NCBI GenBank assembly: GCA_043777675.1
Contig: JAYWHR010000051.1
Span: 1-64,000 of the forward strand
Direction: 5' to 3'
Length of the DNA stretch: 64,000 bases
Source of the DNA: JANMDU01 sp043777675
GTDB taxonomy: Bacteria > Pseudomonadota > Gammaproteobacteria > Burkholderiales > Burkholderiaceae_C
Part shown: piece by piece, positions 34,446 to 44,996 of the stretch
Numbering within the stretch: the first letter of the stretch is position 1
How the letters are laid out: the number at the start of each line of letters is the position of its first letter
Made by a program: the position numbers and the translations under genes
The notes under the pieces: model-generated
Seen by the model: only the letters and a program-made list of their open reading frames with translations
Database searches by the model: none
What the model was told of the DNA's origin: nothing

Positions 34446-34757
34446 ATGCGCACCAATATTGATATTGACGACGGCATCATGGAAGCCGCTATGCGCGGCA
34501 GCGAGTTCAAAACTAAAAAAGACGCTGTAGAGGCGGGTTTGAAATTGCTCGCACGCCAAGCGCATTACCGTGAGGTGCTCAAGTGGCGTGGCAAGCTCCA
34601 TTGGGATGATCAACCTGACCCGCTAGCAACGTCTGCAAACATGGTGATGGAAAACATGATGCCCTACGGCACAAAAGCTGTTTCGAAGGAAATGGCGTCA
34701 ACCAAAGCGCCAGCGAGAACAGTTCGTAAGAGCCGTAAAGCCTCTGAGGTGGCATAG
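34446..34757 (+). CDS. vapB: VapB-type antitoxin
   Basis: A 103-residue antitoxin. The N-terminal MRTNIDIDDGIMEAAMRG and KTKKDAVEAGLKLLARQ match the ribbon-helix-helix VapB family (DUF2191-like), which binds operator DNA and wraps the toxin with its C-terminal tail. The tail is longer than usual (~25 extra residues rich in Lys, Ala, Arg: KAPARTVRKSRKASEVA). It sits directly before vapC with no gap, and behind its own promoter. Confidence 0.85.
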   Translation: MRTNIDIDDGIMEAAMRGSEFKTKKDAVEAGLKLLARQAHYREVLKWRGKLHWDDQPDPLATSANMVMENMMPYGTKAVSKEMASTKAPARTVRKSRKASEVA

Positions 34758-35162
34758 ATGCTGGTGGTCGATAGCAGCGTTTGGATTGACTACTTTCGCA
34801 ATGCGCCGACAATGGCTTGCGACGCATTAGACGATCTCTTGCGGGAAGCTACAACGAAAATAATTGTGCCCGATCTCGTGCTTTACGAAGTGTTGCGAGG
34901 TTTTCGCCATGAGCGAGATTACCGCAACGCATTGCAACTGATGCGCGGGTTTGAGTGGGAAGCTGGATTCAGCCCGGATTTGGCTCAACAGGCCGCGCAA
35001 CATTACCGTGCCATGGTTGGGCAGGGTTTTACGATTCGCAGTGCCTTGGATGTAATGATTGGCGCGTTTTGCATCGAGCGAGATTACACCCTGCTGCATA
35101 GCGACCGTGATTTTGAAGCCATGCACAATTTACGTGGTTTAAAAGTTTGGAATTTTGCTTGA
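34758..35162 (+). CDS. vapC: VapC-type PIN-domain ribonuclease toxin
   Basis: A 134-residue PIN-domain toxin with all four acidic positions: Asp5 in VVDSSVWIDYF, Glu in DLVLYEVLRGF, Asp in SALDVMIGAFCIE and Asp in LLHSDRDFEAM. It is therefore probably an active RNase that cuts tRNA or rRNA when VapB is lost. It follows vapB with start and stop adjacent. The pair is inserted between the two carboxylase subunit genes of the leucine pathway. Confidence 0.88.
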   Translation: MLVVDSSVWIDYFRNAPTMACDALDDLLREATTKIIVPDLVLYEVLRGFRHERDYRNALQLMRGFEWEAGFSPDLAQQAAQHYRAMVGQGFTIRSALDVMIGAFCIERDYTLLHSDRDFEAMHNLRGLKVWNFA

Positions 35163-35175
35163 AGGAACTGTTGAC

Positions 35176-35685
35176 ATGAATGCCCAACAACATTTTCAAA
35201 CCCTCGCCCGCTACAACATCTGGGTCACGCATCGCTTGCTCGAAGCGGTAGAAAAACTCAGCGATGAAGAATATCGCCGCGATGTGGGTTTGTTCTTCAA
35301 ATCGATTCATGGCACGCTCAATCATTTGCTGGTGGGCGAGCACATGCTGTGGTATCCGCGTTTTGCAAAAGGCATCTCGCCGAAGATGGATTTGGCCGAT
35401 GAGGTGGAGCCTGTGCGCGAGCGTTTGGCGCAGGCGCTGCGCGGTGGCTCTGGCAATTGGAAGCCGTTGATTGAGAGCTTTAGCGATGAGCGGTTTGAAG
35501 GCATGCTGAACTACACCACGACTAAGGGCGTAGCCGCGTCCTTACCTTTCGCGATGACGCTCACTCACGTGTTCAATCACGGTACGCACCATCGCGGGCA
35601 AATCACTGCGGCGCTCACGAAGCTTGCGCAGCCTTGCCCTGAGTTGGATTTGGTATATTTTTTACAACAAGATAGTTCACAATAA
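35176..35685 (+). CDS. DinB-family protein
   Basis: A 169-residue four-helix-bundle protein of the DinB/YfiT-like metal-dependent superfamily. The three histidine ligands are visible: His in SIHGTLNHLLVGEHMLW and the HxxxH of HVFNHGTHHRGQI. The function of these proteins is unresolved; relatives are thiol transferases or damage-induced. The ATG at 35176 has AAGGA nine bases upstream and is preferred over an earlier TTG overlapping vapC. Confidence 0.8.
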   Translation: MNAQQHFQTLARYNIWVTHRLLEAVEKLSDEEYRRDVGLFFKSIHGTLNHLLVGEHMLWYPRFAKGISPKMDLADEVEPVRERLAQALRGGSGNWKPLIESFSDERFEGMLNYTTTKGVAASLPFAMTLTHVFNHGTHHRGQITAALTKLAQPCPELDLVYFLQQDSSQ

Positions 35686-35714
35686 ATCACCACACATCAC
35701 TAGGAGACTTAGCT

Positions 35715-36908
35715 TTGGAAAGCTTCAAGAAATACATGACTCTGATCGGTTCACTCATCATGGTTGGCTGCGCCACAGTGACGGGTGGAGGAAACTCACA
35801 AACGATTTCTGTCAACACGGTCAACGAATACGGCTTGGCAGTGCAGGGAGCAGCATGCAATCTCAGCAACGATAAAGGAAACTGGAAACTCAGCTCACCA
35901 GATCAAGTCACTATTACTAAGTCTGATAAGGCGATGATTGTCCGGTGCGAAAAAGCCCCGTCCGAACCAGGCACTGCGACCGTAGAATCTTCAGTTCGTG
36001 GTGCATTATTTGGCAACATCATTGCAGGCGGCTTAATAGGTGCAGCGATAGATCACTCTTCGGGCGCAGGGTATGAATACCCTGAATCAATCAAAGTCAT
36101 GCTCGGTATGTCTACGGGCTACAAGATTCAATCTGATCAGAGGCAAGGCGCTGACAAAACACCGATCACACGCATCTTGCCTCCCGCTACTGGTTTTGCA
36201 TCGGTGAAAGATGTGGATCGACTTCCGATCCAAGATGCAGTAGTGATCAAGGGATACAACGATTTTCTGAACTACAAGGGCCCGAAAGCATTTGCAGTGT
36301 CGCAAGATAAAGCGACGGGCTGGGCATTGGGCATGATGGCTGCCGACAACAAAGATCAGCAAGCAAGAGATCCCGGAGAGCGTGCGCTGGCTAATTGCAG
36401 ACGTCGAGCGACGACACCCTGCGTTTTGTATGCTGTTGACGAACAAGTTGTCTATACCAAGCCAAGCTTTTTGACAACATCTGTACAGCCAATACAACTG
36501 CAAGTTGTTGCGGCATCAAACAACATGGCAGCTGCTCAGCCCGTCAGCCCGCCCGCTGCCCCGCCAGCAATGCTTGCATCGGGCTTTGCAAACATCGCTG
36601 ATGTTGATGCCATTCCGTATATCAACGACAGAGGTCGAGAGGCCTATCGGGAATGGTTGACCAAGCCAACACCGAGAGCGTTTGTCATTTCTGACACCGG
36701 CCGACTGTCAAGCACTTGGGGTATTTATCCGCAAAACCCCGAAGAACCGAAAGATCCAGCACAGAGAGCGCTACAGCGGTGCGCCAAAGCAAACAACGCG
36801 CCGTGCAAACTCTATGCTGTTAATGGTGCGGTGGTTTATGTCAAAGATACGCATCCAGCTGGGGCGGTAAGCACAGCTCCCGCTGAAATAAAGCCTACGC
36901 CAAAATAA
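35715..36908 (+). CDS. putative lipoprotein with two copies of a Cys-rich C-terminal module
   Basis: 397 residues. A TTG start at 35715 has TAGGAG eight bases upstream. The N terminus is a lipoprotein signal (LIGSLIMVGC, Cys19), so the protein is probably anchored in the outer membrane. A Gly-rich segment (GALFGNIIAGGLIGAAIDHS) resembles glycine-zipper motifs. The C-terminal half holds two copies of a ~90-residue module (about 158-250 and 288-376). Each starts GFAxxxDVDxxP, then PRAFAVS-like, DPxxRAL, a Cys pair and CxLYAVxxxVVY. The same module closes the next protein. No function is known; an envelope role is inferred. Confidence 0.7.
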   Translation: MESFKKYMTLIGSLIMVGCATVTGGGNSQTISVNTVNEYGLAVQGAACNLSNDKGNWKLSSPDQVTITKSDKAMIVRCEKAPSEPGTATVESSVRGALFGNIIAGGLIGAAIDHSSGAGYEYPESIKVMLGMSTGYKIQSDQRQGADKTPITRILPPATGFASVKDVDRLPIQDAVVIKGYNDFLNYKGPKAFAVSQDKATGWALGMMAADNKDQQARDPGERALANCRRRATTPCVLYAVDEQVVYTKPSFLTTSVQPIQLQVVAASNNMAAAQPVSPPAAPPAMLASGFANIADVDAIPYINDRGREAYREWLTKPTPRAFVISDTGRLSSTWGIYPQNPEEPKDPAQRALQRCAKANNAPCKLYAVNGAVVYVKDTHPAGAVSTAPAEIKPTPK

Positions 36909-37031
36909 GCTGATGCATCTCGCTTTGTCACACATTGCTTCAATGTTTTCGTGGTCGCTGCGCACTTGTCGGTTATGCGTTCTGAGTGCAGGTGGATTTA
37001 GTTTGTGGATTCGATAGGAGTCGCTAACAGA

Positions 37032-38180
37032 ATGAACAGAATACTTTTTAAACTTTGCTTCGGGCTCTTTGTGGCGCTCACCTTTTTGAGTGAAGCTAGT
37101 GCCACGCCTGTCCTACCCACAGATCCAAAGCTCAATGAGTCAATCGAGTTTGTGAAAAATAACAGGCTGTTTGCGGTGAGTTTAGAAGTCACGATCTTTA
37201 AACCTGATGGTGTTGGTCCATTTCCGGTGATCGTGATCAATCATGGCAAGGCTGCGATGAATAATCGCTTGCAGGCGCGGAGTCGCTACACCGCGGTTAC
37301 GCGCGAGTTTTTAATGCGCGGATATGCTGTCGTGTTGCCCATGCGTCAGGGCTTCTCACATTCTGGGGGCGCCGTTGTCGGCGAGGGTTGCAATATCGCT
37401 GGCAATGGCGAGGCGCAAGCGGATGATTTGATTGCTGTCACTAATTGGCTCAAGAGTCAAGCATGGGTCGACCTGCAACGCATGGCGATGATGGGGCAAT
37501 CTCATGGCGGTGTAACGACTTTGGCATACGCTCAGCAACCAGATGCAGGCTACAAGGCTTTTGTTAACTTTGCTGGAGGCTTGATGTGGACCTCCGGAGG
37601 TTGCCAGTGGCAGGAAAATCTTAAGAGAGCTTTCGCCAGCTATGGGTCAAAAACCAAAGTGCCCAGTATTTGGTTTTATGGTGCGAACGATAGCCTCTTT
37701 CCCCCGAATGTGATTCGCCCCGCGTTTGATGCTTATGTTGCTTCTGGCGGTAAAGCCGAGCTTGTTGCTTATCCGGAATTTGAAGAGGACGCTCACGGCA
37801 TGTTTGGCAATCCAAGGGGTTTCCCAATTTGGTTTGACAAAGTAACGGCGCTATTTGAAGCGAATGGATTGCCTACAGCAATCACACAGGCGCGCTTCGG
37901 AGTCATTGATCGCATGCCTAAACCGGCGACCACGGCTTTTGCCGTTATAGGTAACGCAGCCGTCGTTCCCTGTAAAAGCGATGCTTGTCGCGATGGATAT
38001 CAAACTTTTCTGACCAAAAGAATCCCGCGTGCGTTTGCCACGAACGGAAACGGCCCATGGGCTTGGGCTTTTGATGGCGATGATCCGCTCAAGCGCGCTT
38101 TGGATAGCTGTAATCGCAATACCAAAGACAATTCATGCAAGCTTTACGCGGTCGATGAAGACATTGTGTGGACGCCATAA
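37032..38180 (+). CDS. secreted dienelactone-hydrolase-like protein with C-terminal module
   Basis: About 382 residues. A cleavable signal peptide (FKLCFGLFVALTFLSEASA) precedes an alpha/beta-hydrolase domain with the nucleophile elbow MGQSHGG, Asp in WFYGANDSLFPP and His in FEEDAHGMFG, so the Ser-Asp-His triad is complete. The last ~95 residues repeat the module of the preceding lipoprotein (RIPRAFATNGNGPWAWAF, DPLKRALDSC, CKLYAVDEDIVW). The shared module and head-to-tail order suggest the two work together in the envelope. A GTG at 37005 is an alternative start. Substrate is unknown. Confidence 0.75.
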   Translation: MNRILFKLCFGLFVALTFLSEASATPVLPTDPKLNESIEFVKNNRLFAVSLEVTIFKPDGVGPFPVIVINHGKAAMNNRLQARSRYTAVTREFLMRGYAVVLPMRQGFSHSGGAVVGEGCNIAGNGEAQADDLIAVTNWLKSQAWVDLQRMAMMGQSHGGVTTLAYAQQPDAGYKAFVNFAGGLMWTSGGCQWQENLKRAFASYGSKTKVPSIWFYGANDSLFPPNVIRPAFDAYVASGGKAELVAYPEFEEDAHGMFGNPRGFPIWFDKVTALFEANGLPTAITQARFGVIDRMPKPATTAFAVIGNAAVVPCKSDACRDGYQTFLTKRIPRAFATNGNGPWAWAFDGDDPLKRALDSCNRNTKDNSCKLYAVDEDIVWTP

Positions 38181-38956
38181 TGAAAACGGTTCGAATTGAT
38201 GTTGAAGCAGTTGCTAGGGTAACGCTCAATCTTCCCGACGTGCGCAACGCTTTCAACGACGAAGTGATCGCTGAGCTCACGCAGGCGTTTACTGAGCTGG
38301 GGCAGCGCGATGATGTGCGGTGCATCGTGTTAGCTGCCGAGGGCACTACCTTTTGCGCAGGGGCTGATTTGAATTGGATGCGGGCGATGGCCGATTATTC
38401 GCGCACTGAGAATTTGGCGGATGCGGCCAAGCTGGCGGAGATGTTGCGGGTGATTTATGAATGCCCGAAGCCGACTGTGGTTCGGGTGCAGGGCGATGTT
38501 TATGCGGGCGGCATGGGGTTGGTGGCGGCTTGCGATGTGGCGGTCAGTGTGGATACGGCGGGCTATTGTTTGAGCGAAGTCAAGCTGGGTTTGATTCCGG
38601 CCACGATTAGCCCGTATGTGATTCGCGCAATGGGGGCGCGTGCGGCGCATCGGTATTTTTTGACGGCGGAGCGCTTTTCTGCGCAAGAGGCGCTGCGGCT
38701 GGGGTTTGTACATGAAGTCGTCTCGGCTGATCAGCTCGACGCTAAGGTGGGTGAAATGACGCAGGCCATAGTAAAAAACAGCCCGAATGCGGTGAAAGTT
38801 TGCAAAAAGCTGGTGCAGGGTGTGGCAAATCAAGAAATCAGTCAACCGCTGATCAGTGAAACGGTTGAGGGGATTGCCGACATTCGCGCGAGCGCCGAAG
38901 GGCGCGAGGGCGTGTCTGCTTTTCTAGCAAAACGCAAACCGTCTTGGTTGGCGTAA
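38180..38956 (+). CDS. liuC: 3-methylglutaconyl-CoA hydratase (enoyl-CoA hydratase family)
   Basis: A 258-residue crotonase-fold enzyme. The oxyanion-hole blocks are TTFCAGADLNWMRAM and GDVYAGGMGLVAACDVAV, and SEVKLGLIPATISPYVIRAMG is typical of the methylglutaconyl-CoA hydratase group (LiuC/AtuE). Placed between the two carboxylase subunits, it should hydrate 3-methylglutaconyl-CoA to HMG-CoA. The ATG overlaps the TAA of the upstream hydrolase gene (TAATG), so translation is coupled. Confidence 0.9.
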   Translation: MKTVRIDVEAVARVTLNLPDVRNAFNDEVIAELTQAFTELGQRDDVRCIVLAAEGTTFCAGADLNWMRAMADYSRTENLADAAKLAEMLRVIYECPKPTVVRVQGDVYAGGMGLVAACDVAVSVDTAGYCLSEVKLGLIPATISPYVIRAMGARAAHRYFLTAERFSAQEALRLGFVHEVVSADQLDAKVGEMTQAIVKNSPNAVKVCKKLVQGVANQEISQPLISETVEGIADIRASAEGREGVSAFLAKRKPSWLA

Positions 38957-38985
38957 GCTGTCGCGTCATTCATCAAGGAATCCCC

Positions 38986-39696
38986 ATGGACATGATTCTT
39001 GAATACCTCCAGCAAATCATGCAAGGTGTTTTTTCGTCGGGCGGTGATGTGGCGGGCAGCGTGGGCAAAGTGGTCGGCAAGATGGACACCACGGCTTTGA
39101 TCGCATTGTCGGCAGCATTGGGCTGGGCGGCGGGCATTCGGCTGTATCTCGTGGTGTTTCTCACGGGCTTGGCAGGTTTTATGGGTTTTATTCCGCTGCC
39201 ATCGGGTCTCTCCGTGTTGCAGCATCCTGCCATGCTGATCAGCAGCGGCGGCATGGTGTTTGTGGAATTTTTTGCCGACAAGATTCCTGGGCTTGATTCG
39301 CTCTGGGATATCGTTCATACCGTGATTCGCGTGCCTGCGGGCGCGGCGCTTGCGGGGGGCGTGTTTGGCGCAGATAGCGCCACCATGGGCACTGTGGCCG
39401 CACTCATTGGCGGCACGCTTGCTGCCACAGCGCATGCCACTAAGGCCACCACGCGCGCGGCGGTCAACACGTCGCCGGAGCCGTTTTCAAACATCATCGT
39501 GAGCTTTGCTGAAGAAGGCTTGGTGATGTTTATGCTTTGGCTGGCCACGAATCATCCGGTGATTTTTGGCATCACGCTGCTTATCATTTTGGTGCTGTCT
39601 GTTTTGCTGATCATTGCTTTGTGGAAATTTCTGCGACTGGTGATTCGTAAAATTTCGAGTTTCTTTTCTGGTTCGCCTCAACCCTCATCTGCCTGA
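38986..39696 (+). CDS. DUF4126-domain membrane protein
   Basis: A 236-residue protein with several hydrophobic helices; IALSAALGWAAGIRLYLVVFLTGL and FVEFFADKIPGLDSLWDIVHT, plus GGTLAATAHATKATTRAAVN, are the marks of DUF4126. The C terminus has a last helix pair and a basic tail. Function is unknown. AAGGAA sits five bases before the ATG at 38986. Its place inside the liu genes is often seen for this family in betaproteobacteria but has no proven link. Confidence 0.8.
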   Translation: MDMILEYLQQIMQGVFSSGGDVAGSVGKVVGKMDTTALIALSAALGWAAGIRLYLVVFLTGLAGFMGFIPLPSGLSVLQHPAMLISSGGMVFVEFFADKIPGLDSLWDIVHTVIRVPAGAALAGGVFGADSATMGTVAALIGGTLAATAHATKATTRAAVNTSPEPFSNIIVSFAEEGLVMFMLWLATNHPVIFGITLLIILVLSVLLIIALWKFLRLVIRKISSFFSGSPQPSSA

Positions 39697-39702
39697 GCTC
39701 GT

Positions 39703-41751
<2,049 letters not shown>

Positions 41752-41763
41752 GGCGCTAAGGCC

Positions 41764-42681
41764 ATGAAATTGCCAAGCAAAGTGAATCTCATCGATGTCG
41801 GCCCGCGTGATGGCCTGCAAAATGAAAAGCAGCTCATTGATGCAGCGGTCAAGATTGAGCTGGTGCATCTCTTGCAAGTGGCTGGCTTGAAAGAAATTGA
41901 AGTGACAAGCTATGTGAGCCCTAAGTGGGTGCCACAGATGGGGGATAACGCACAGGTGATGGCGGGAATTCACCGACTAGCAGGTGTGCGCTACTCGGTG
42001 CTCACACCAAATCTCAAAGGCTTTGAGGCGGCGGTGGCTGACGCAGCCATAGTGCCCGACGAGATCGTCGTCTTCGGCGCGGCCAGCGAAGCTTTCAGCC
42101 AGAAAAACATCAATTGCTCGATTGCCCAGAGCATCGAGCGCTTCGCACCCGTGGTGCAAGCGGCCAAAGTGCGGGGCATTGCTGTGCGCGGCGCGATGAG
42201 CTGCACGATGGGCTGCCCGTATGAGGGAGAAATTGCGCCTTCGCGGGTGGAATATCTCGCTGGGCTGATGCGCGGGATTGGCGTGGAGCGGGTGGATGTG
42301 GCAGACACAATTGGCGTAGGTACGTCCCTCCAAGTGCAGCGTGCTTTTGAAGCGGCGCTCAAGCATTTTTCTATTGATCATGTTTGCGGGCATTTTCACG
42401 ATACCTATGGCCAAGCGCTGGCCAATACTTTGGCCGCGCTGCAAATGGGTGTATGGAATTTTCAATCGTCGGTGGCGGGTCTGGGAGGCTGCCCGTATGC
42501 CAAAGGTGCAACGGGCAATGTGGCCACGGAAGATGTGGTCTACATGCTGCACGGCATGGGCATTGAGACGGGGATTGATTTAGATTTGCTGATTGATGCG
42601 GGCGAGTTCATCAGCAGCGCCTTGAGCCGCAAGCCGAATTCACGCGCAGCCACCGCTTTGCTTAATAAACGTGCAGCTTAA
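41764..42681 (+). CDS. liuE: hydroxymethylglutaryl-CoA lyase
   Basis: A 305-residue TIM-barrel lyase that cleaves HMG-CoA to acetoacetate and acetyl-CoA, the last step of leucine breakdown. Conserved blocks: NLIDVGPRDGLQNEKQ (catalytic Arg-Asp), EVTSYVSPKWVPQMGD, RGAMSCTMGCPYEG, GHFHDTYGQALANTL (metal-binding His pair) and the mobile loop GGCPYAKGATGNVATEDV with the catalytic Cys. It follows the alpha subunit by 12 bp and ends the liu series. Confidence 0.95.
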   Translation: MKLPSKVNLIDVGPRDGLQNEKQLIDAAVKIELVHLLQVAGLKEIEVTSYVSPKWVPQMGDNAQVMAGIHRLAGVRYSVLTPNLKGFEAAVADAAIVPDEIVVFGAASEAFSQKNINCSIAQSIERFAPVVQAAKVRGIAVRGAMSCTMGCPYEGEIAPSRVEYLAGLMRGIGVERVDVADTIGVGTSLQVQRAFEAALKHFSIDHVCGHFHDTYGQALANTLAALQMGVWNFQSSVAGLGGCPYAKGATGNVATEDVVYMLHGMGIETGIDLDLLIDAGEFISSALSRKPNSRAATALLNKRAA

Positions 42682-42683
42682 AG

Positions 42684-42733
42684 AACTATCAATTTAATAG
42701 CACTCTTCGTATATCCTATGCCGGCTATCGGCT
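42684..42733 (+). repeat. interspersed palindromic repeat, copy 14
   Basis: ACTATCAATTTAATAGCACTC, then CGTATATCCTATGCCGGC and TATCGGC, right after the HMG-CoA lyase stop. Confidence 0.8.
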
Positions 42734-42752
42734 CTTTTTGATCTCAAAAGTT

Positions 42753-42971
42753 ATGTCAATACCTTCTCCATGTATTTCGGTGTGCCAGATGGACAGCGCC
42801 ACCGGCTGGTGCAAAGGCTGCTACCGCACGATTGACGAGATCATCGCTTGGGGGCAGGGCAGCGAAGCTTATCAACAAGCTGTATGGCAAGCTCTGCCTG
42901 CACGCCACCGCGAAGCCGCTTTCTCCGAGGCACAGCTCAATCAAGCCTTGATGAAAGTTTGCCAATCATGA
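42753..42971 (+). CDS. DUF1289-family small Cys-rich protein
   Basis: 72 residues from ATG 42753. It has the four cysteines typical of DUF1289 (SPCISVCQMD and GWCKGCYRTIDEI), which probably bind a metal. Function unknown. It overlaps the isomerase gene by 4 bp, so the two are translated together. Confidence 0.8.
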   Translation: MSIPSPCISVCQMDSATGWCKGCYRTIDEIIAWGQGSEAYQQAVWQALPARHREAAFSEAQLNQALMKVCQS

Positions 42972-43615
42972 AGCACATCACTTTTTATTTTGATGTGATC
43001 TCGCCCTACGCCTACTTGGCCTTTGAGCAGCTGCCCAAAACGCTGGAAGGCATCAGCCACAGCGTCACATACAAGCCCGTGCTCTTCGGCGCAATGTTGC
43101 AACATTTCGGTCAGCTTGGGCCCGCAGAGATTGCCCCCAAGCGCACTTGGACATATCGCCAAATCAACTGGCTGGCCAAGCAGCAAGGCTCAAGCTTACA
43201 CATGCCCGCCAACCATCCTTTTAACCCGCTTGGGTTGTTACGCTTAGCCGTGGCCTGCGGCAAAGATGGCTTATGTAACCGCTACGTGGCTGAGACTCTA
43301 TTTCGCCATGTTTGGCAGGGCGGTCTAGATGCGGGTGATGCGCAGCGACTGCAAGCTCTGGCCGGGCAGCTCAAACCAGCTCGATCACATGACGATCCAA
43401 ATGTTAAAGCCGAGCTTAAAGCCAATACTGACGCGGCAATTGCAAAAGGCATCTTCGGCGTGCCCACCATGGAAGTTGATGGCGAAGCTTTCTGGGGGCT
43501 TGATGCTTTGCCCATGCTGCGTGCTTATTTGGAGGGCGACGAATGGTTCGTCAGTTCCCAGTGGCTGGCCGCCGGTGATCTACCTACCGGTGTGGTGCGC
43601 AAGAAGATGCCATAA
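42968..43615 (+). CDS. 2-hydroxychromene-2-carboxylate isomerase-like (DsbA-fold) protein
   Basis: A 215-residue thioredoxin-fold, kappa-class glutathione transferase-like protein. FYFDVISPYAYLAFEQLP has the conserved Ser-Pro that binds glutathione in HCCA isomerases, and GIFGVPTMEVDGEAFWG is the cis-Pro loop. HCCA isomerases act in naphthalene breakdown, but many such genes occur without that pathway, as here, so the substrate is open. The ATG overlaps the DUF1289 stop. Confidence 0.8.
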   Translation: MKHITFYFDVISPYAYLAFEQLPKTLEGISHSVTYKPVLFGAMLQHFGQLGPAEIAPKRTWTYRQINWLAKQQGSSLHMPANHPFNPLGLLRLAVACGKDGLCNRYVAETLFRHVWQGGLDAGDAQRLQALAGQLKPARSHDDPNVKAELKANTDAAIAKGIFGVPTMEVDGEAFWGLDALPMLRAYLEGDEWFVSSQWLAAGDLPTGVVRKKMP

Positions 43616-43762
43616 GACGTACGTTTGTAAGAATTCGGGAAGTTCCGTATAGGGATTACCCGTGAAATCACCTTGTAAACGTGAATTTGCTCACGCAGTG
43701 TAAGAAATGCGTCAGTGATTTTGCCAACACTCTGCGTTGAATACTTACATACAGGTGACAAC

Positions 43763-44059
43763 TTGCTCTTGCTCGTCAGCATCATCAAATTGGTGTGCGA
43801 AATCGCTCTACTTGGCCTAGCAGGTCGGTGGCTACTTGGTTTGCTCGCCGGGCAGCAAAAAGAGAGCAATTTCTTTTACAAAGCACTTGAAGCGGTTACC
43901 AAACCTTTCGTCAGTGCTACCCGCTTCTTCACCCCAAAAGTCGTCATTGACCGGCACGTACCTTTGGTCACTTTTTTACTTTTAGGCTTCATCTGGGTGA
44001 TCAGCGTGATCGAGAAAGTGCGGATCTGTACAGAGATCGGCTTGGAGTTGTGCAAATGA
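43763..44059 (+). CDS. small membrane protein of unknown function
   Basis: About 98 residues with two hydrophobic helices (SIIKLVCEIALLGLAGRWLL; LVTFLLLGFIWVISVIEKV) and a short loop (FFYKALEAVTKPFVSATRFF). A TTG at 43763 with AGGTG five bases upstream is the likely start; a GTG at 43715 is alternative. Widely seen before a TPR gene in this order; function unknown. It overlaps the TPR gene start by 4 bp. Confidence 0.6.
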   Translation: MLLLVSIIKLVCEIALLGLAGRWLLGLLAGQQKESNFFYKALEAVTKPFVSATRFFTPKVVIDRHVPLVTFLLLGFIWVISVIEKVRICTEIGLELCK

Positions 44060-44634
44060 TCGCAAAGATACAGTACGAAGGGATGCGCGTTTGGGCTCGG
44101 GTATTGCTGCGCTTGGAACAATTTGATGCAGCGAAGGCAGTTTTTGAGCGAATGTCTGCAATGAAACCCGAGGATGACTATTCAAGAGCCTCTATTGCCT
44201 ATTTACTAACCATCACTGATCGCAAACCGCAGGCATTCGCGATACTTGAGCGTTTGACGCAAACACACGCGAGCGTAGGTATGCATTGGTTCAATCTTGG
44301 TTTCTTGCAAGAGGAAAAAGGCTTATTTGACGAGGCTTGCGTATCCTTTAGCAAGGCAGTTGAGTTGCGCCCCGATATTGATCGTGCTTGGTATGGGCTC
44401 GGTCTCGTTCTTATTCGCTTAAAGCGATTTGATGAAGCTATCAAAGCGCTCAAACAAAATACAAAATTGCAACCCATGAGTCCGTACGGCTGGTATCAGC
44501 TAGCTCGCGTACACATGGATCGGCAAGAGCCCGATGAGGCGCGGAAAATCATCCGCCACCTCAAAGGGTTTGAGCCCAAGGTGGCCGCTCAGCTGGAACG
44601 CGAAACGGGTTTGTCCGTCTCGCCCGCCAGTTGA
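44056..44634 (+). CDS. TPR-repeat protein
   Basis: 192 residues made of four to five tetratricopeptide repeats (for example GMHWFNLGFLQEEKGLFDEA, AWYGLGLVLIRLKRFDEA and YGWYQLARVHMDRQEPDEA). No signal peptide or catalytic domain, so it is a cytosolic protein-protein adaptor. Coupled by ATGA to the membrane protein upstream; partner unknown. Confidence 0.8.
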   Translation: MIAKIQYEGMRVWARVLLRLEQFDAAKAVFERMSAMKPEDDYSRASIAYLLTITDRKPQAFAILERLTQTHASVGMHWFNLGFLQEEKGLFDEACVSFSKAVELRPDIDRAWYGLGLVLIRLKRFDEAIKALKQNTKLQPMSPYGWYQLARVHMDRQEPDEARKIIRHLKGFEPKVAAQLERETGLSVSPAS

Positions 44635-44735
44635 GGGGCTTCGCGCGCTGCTGCAAGGTGGCACAAGCTGTTGATGCAATCGGCATGAAGATGTCGCAGC
44701 ACCCTACATTTGGTTAACTACAAGGAGAGTATGCA

Positions 44736-44993
44736 ATGCAAGTATCAGCAAAGCATCAGGCCTATTGGTCGAAGAACCTTCGCATTACGGCAATATTGCT
44801 GGCGATCTGGTTCGTCGCGACCTACGTGGTCAGTTTTTTCGCCCGCGATCTGAACTTTACTTTCTTCGGATGGCCATTCAGTTTCTGGATGGGTGCCCAA
44901 GGTTCGCTCGTGATTTATGTTGCAATTATTTGGTTTTATGCCAGATACATGAACAACCTCGACCATGAATACGGCGTTGCCGAAGAGGAGTAA
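44736..44993 (+). CDS. sodium:solute symporter small subunit (DUF4212)
   Basis: An 85-residue two-helix membrane protein (ITAILLAIWFVATYVVSFF; LVIYVAIIWFYARYMN) with the family pattern YWSKNLRI and FFGWPFSFWMGAQGS. DUF4212 proteins are encoded directly before an atypical sodium:solute symporter, as here (3-bp gap), and are thought to form a two-component transporter for a carboxylate such as acetate. GGAG precedes the ATG. Confidence 0.88.
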   Translation: MQVSAKHQAYWSKNLRITAILLAIWFVATYVVSFFARDLNFTFFGWPFSFWMGAQGSLVIYVAIIWFYARYMNNLDHEYGVAEEE

Positions 44994-44996
44994 AAA

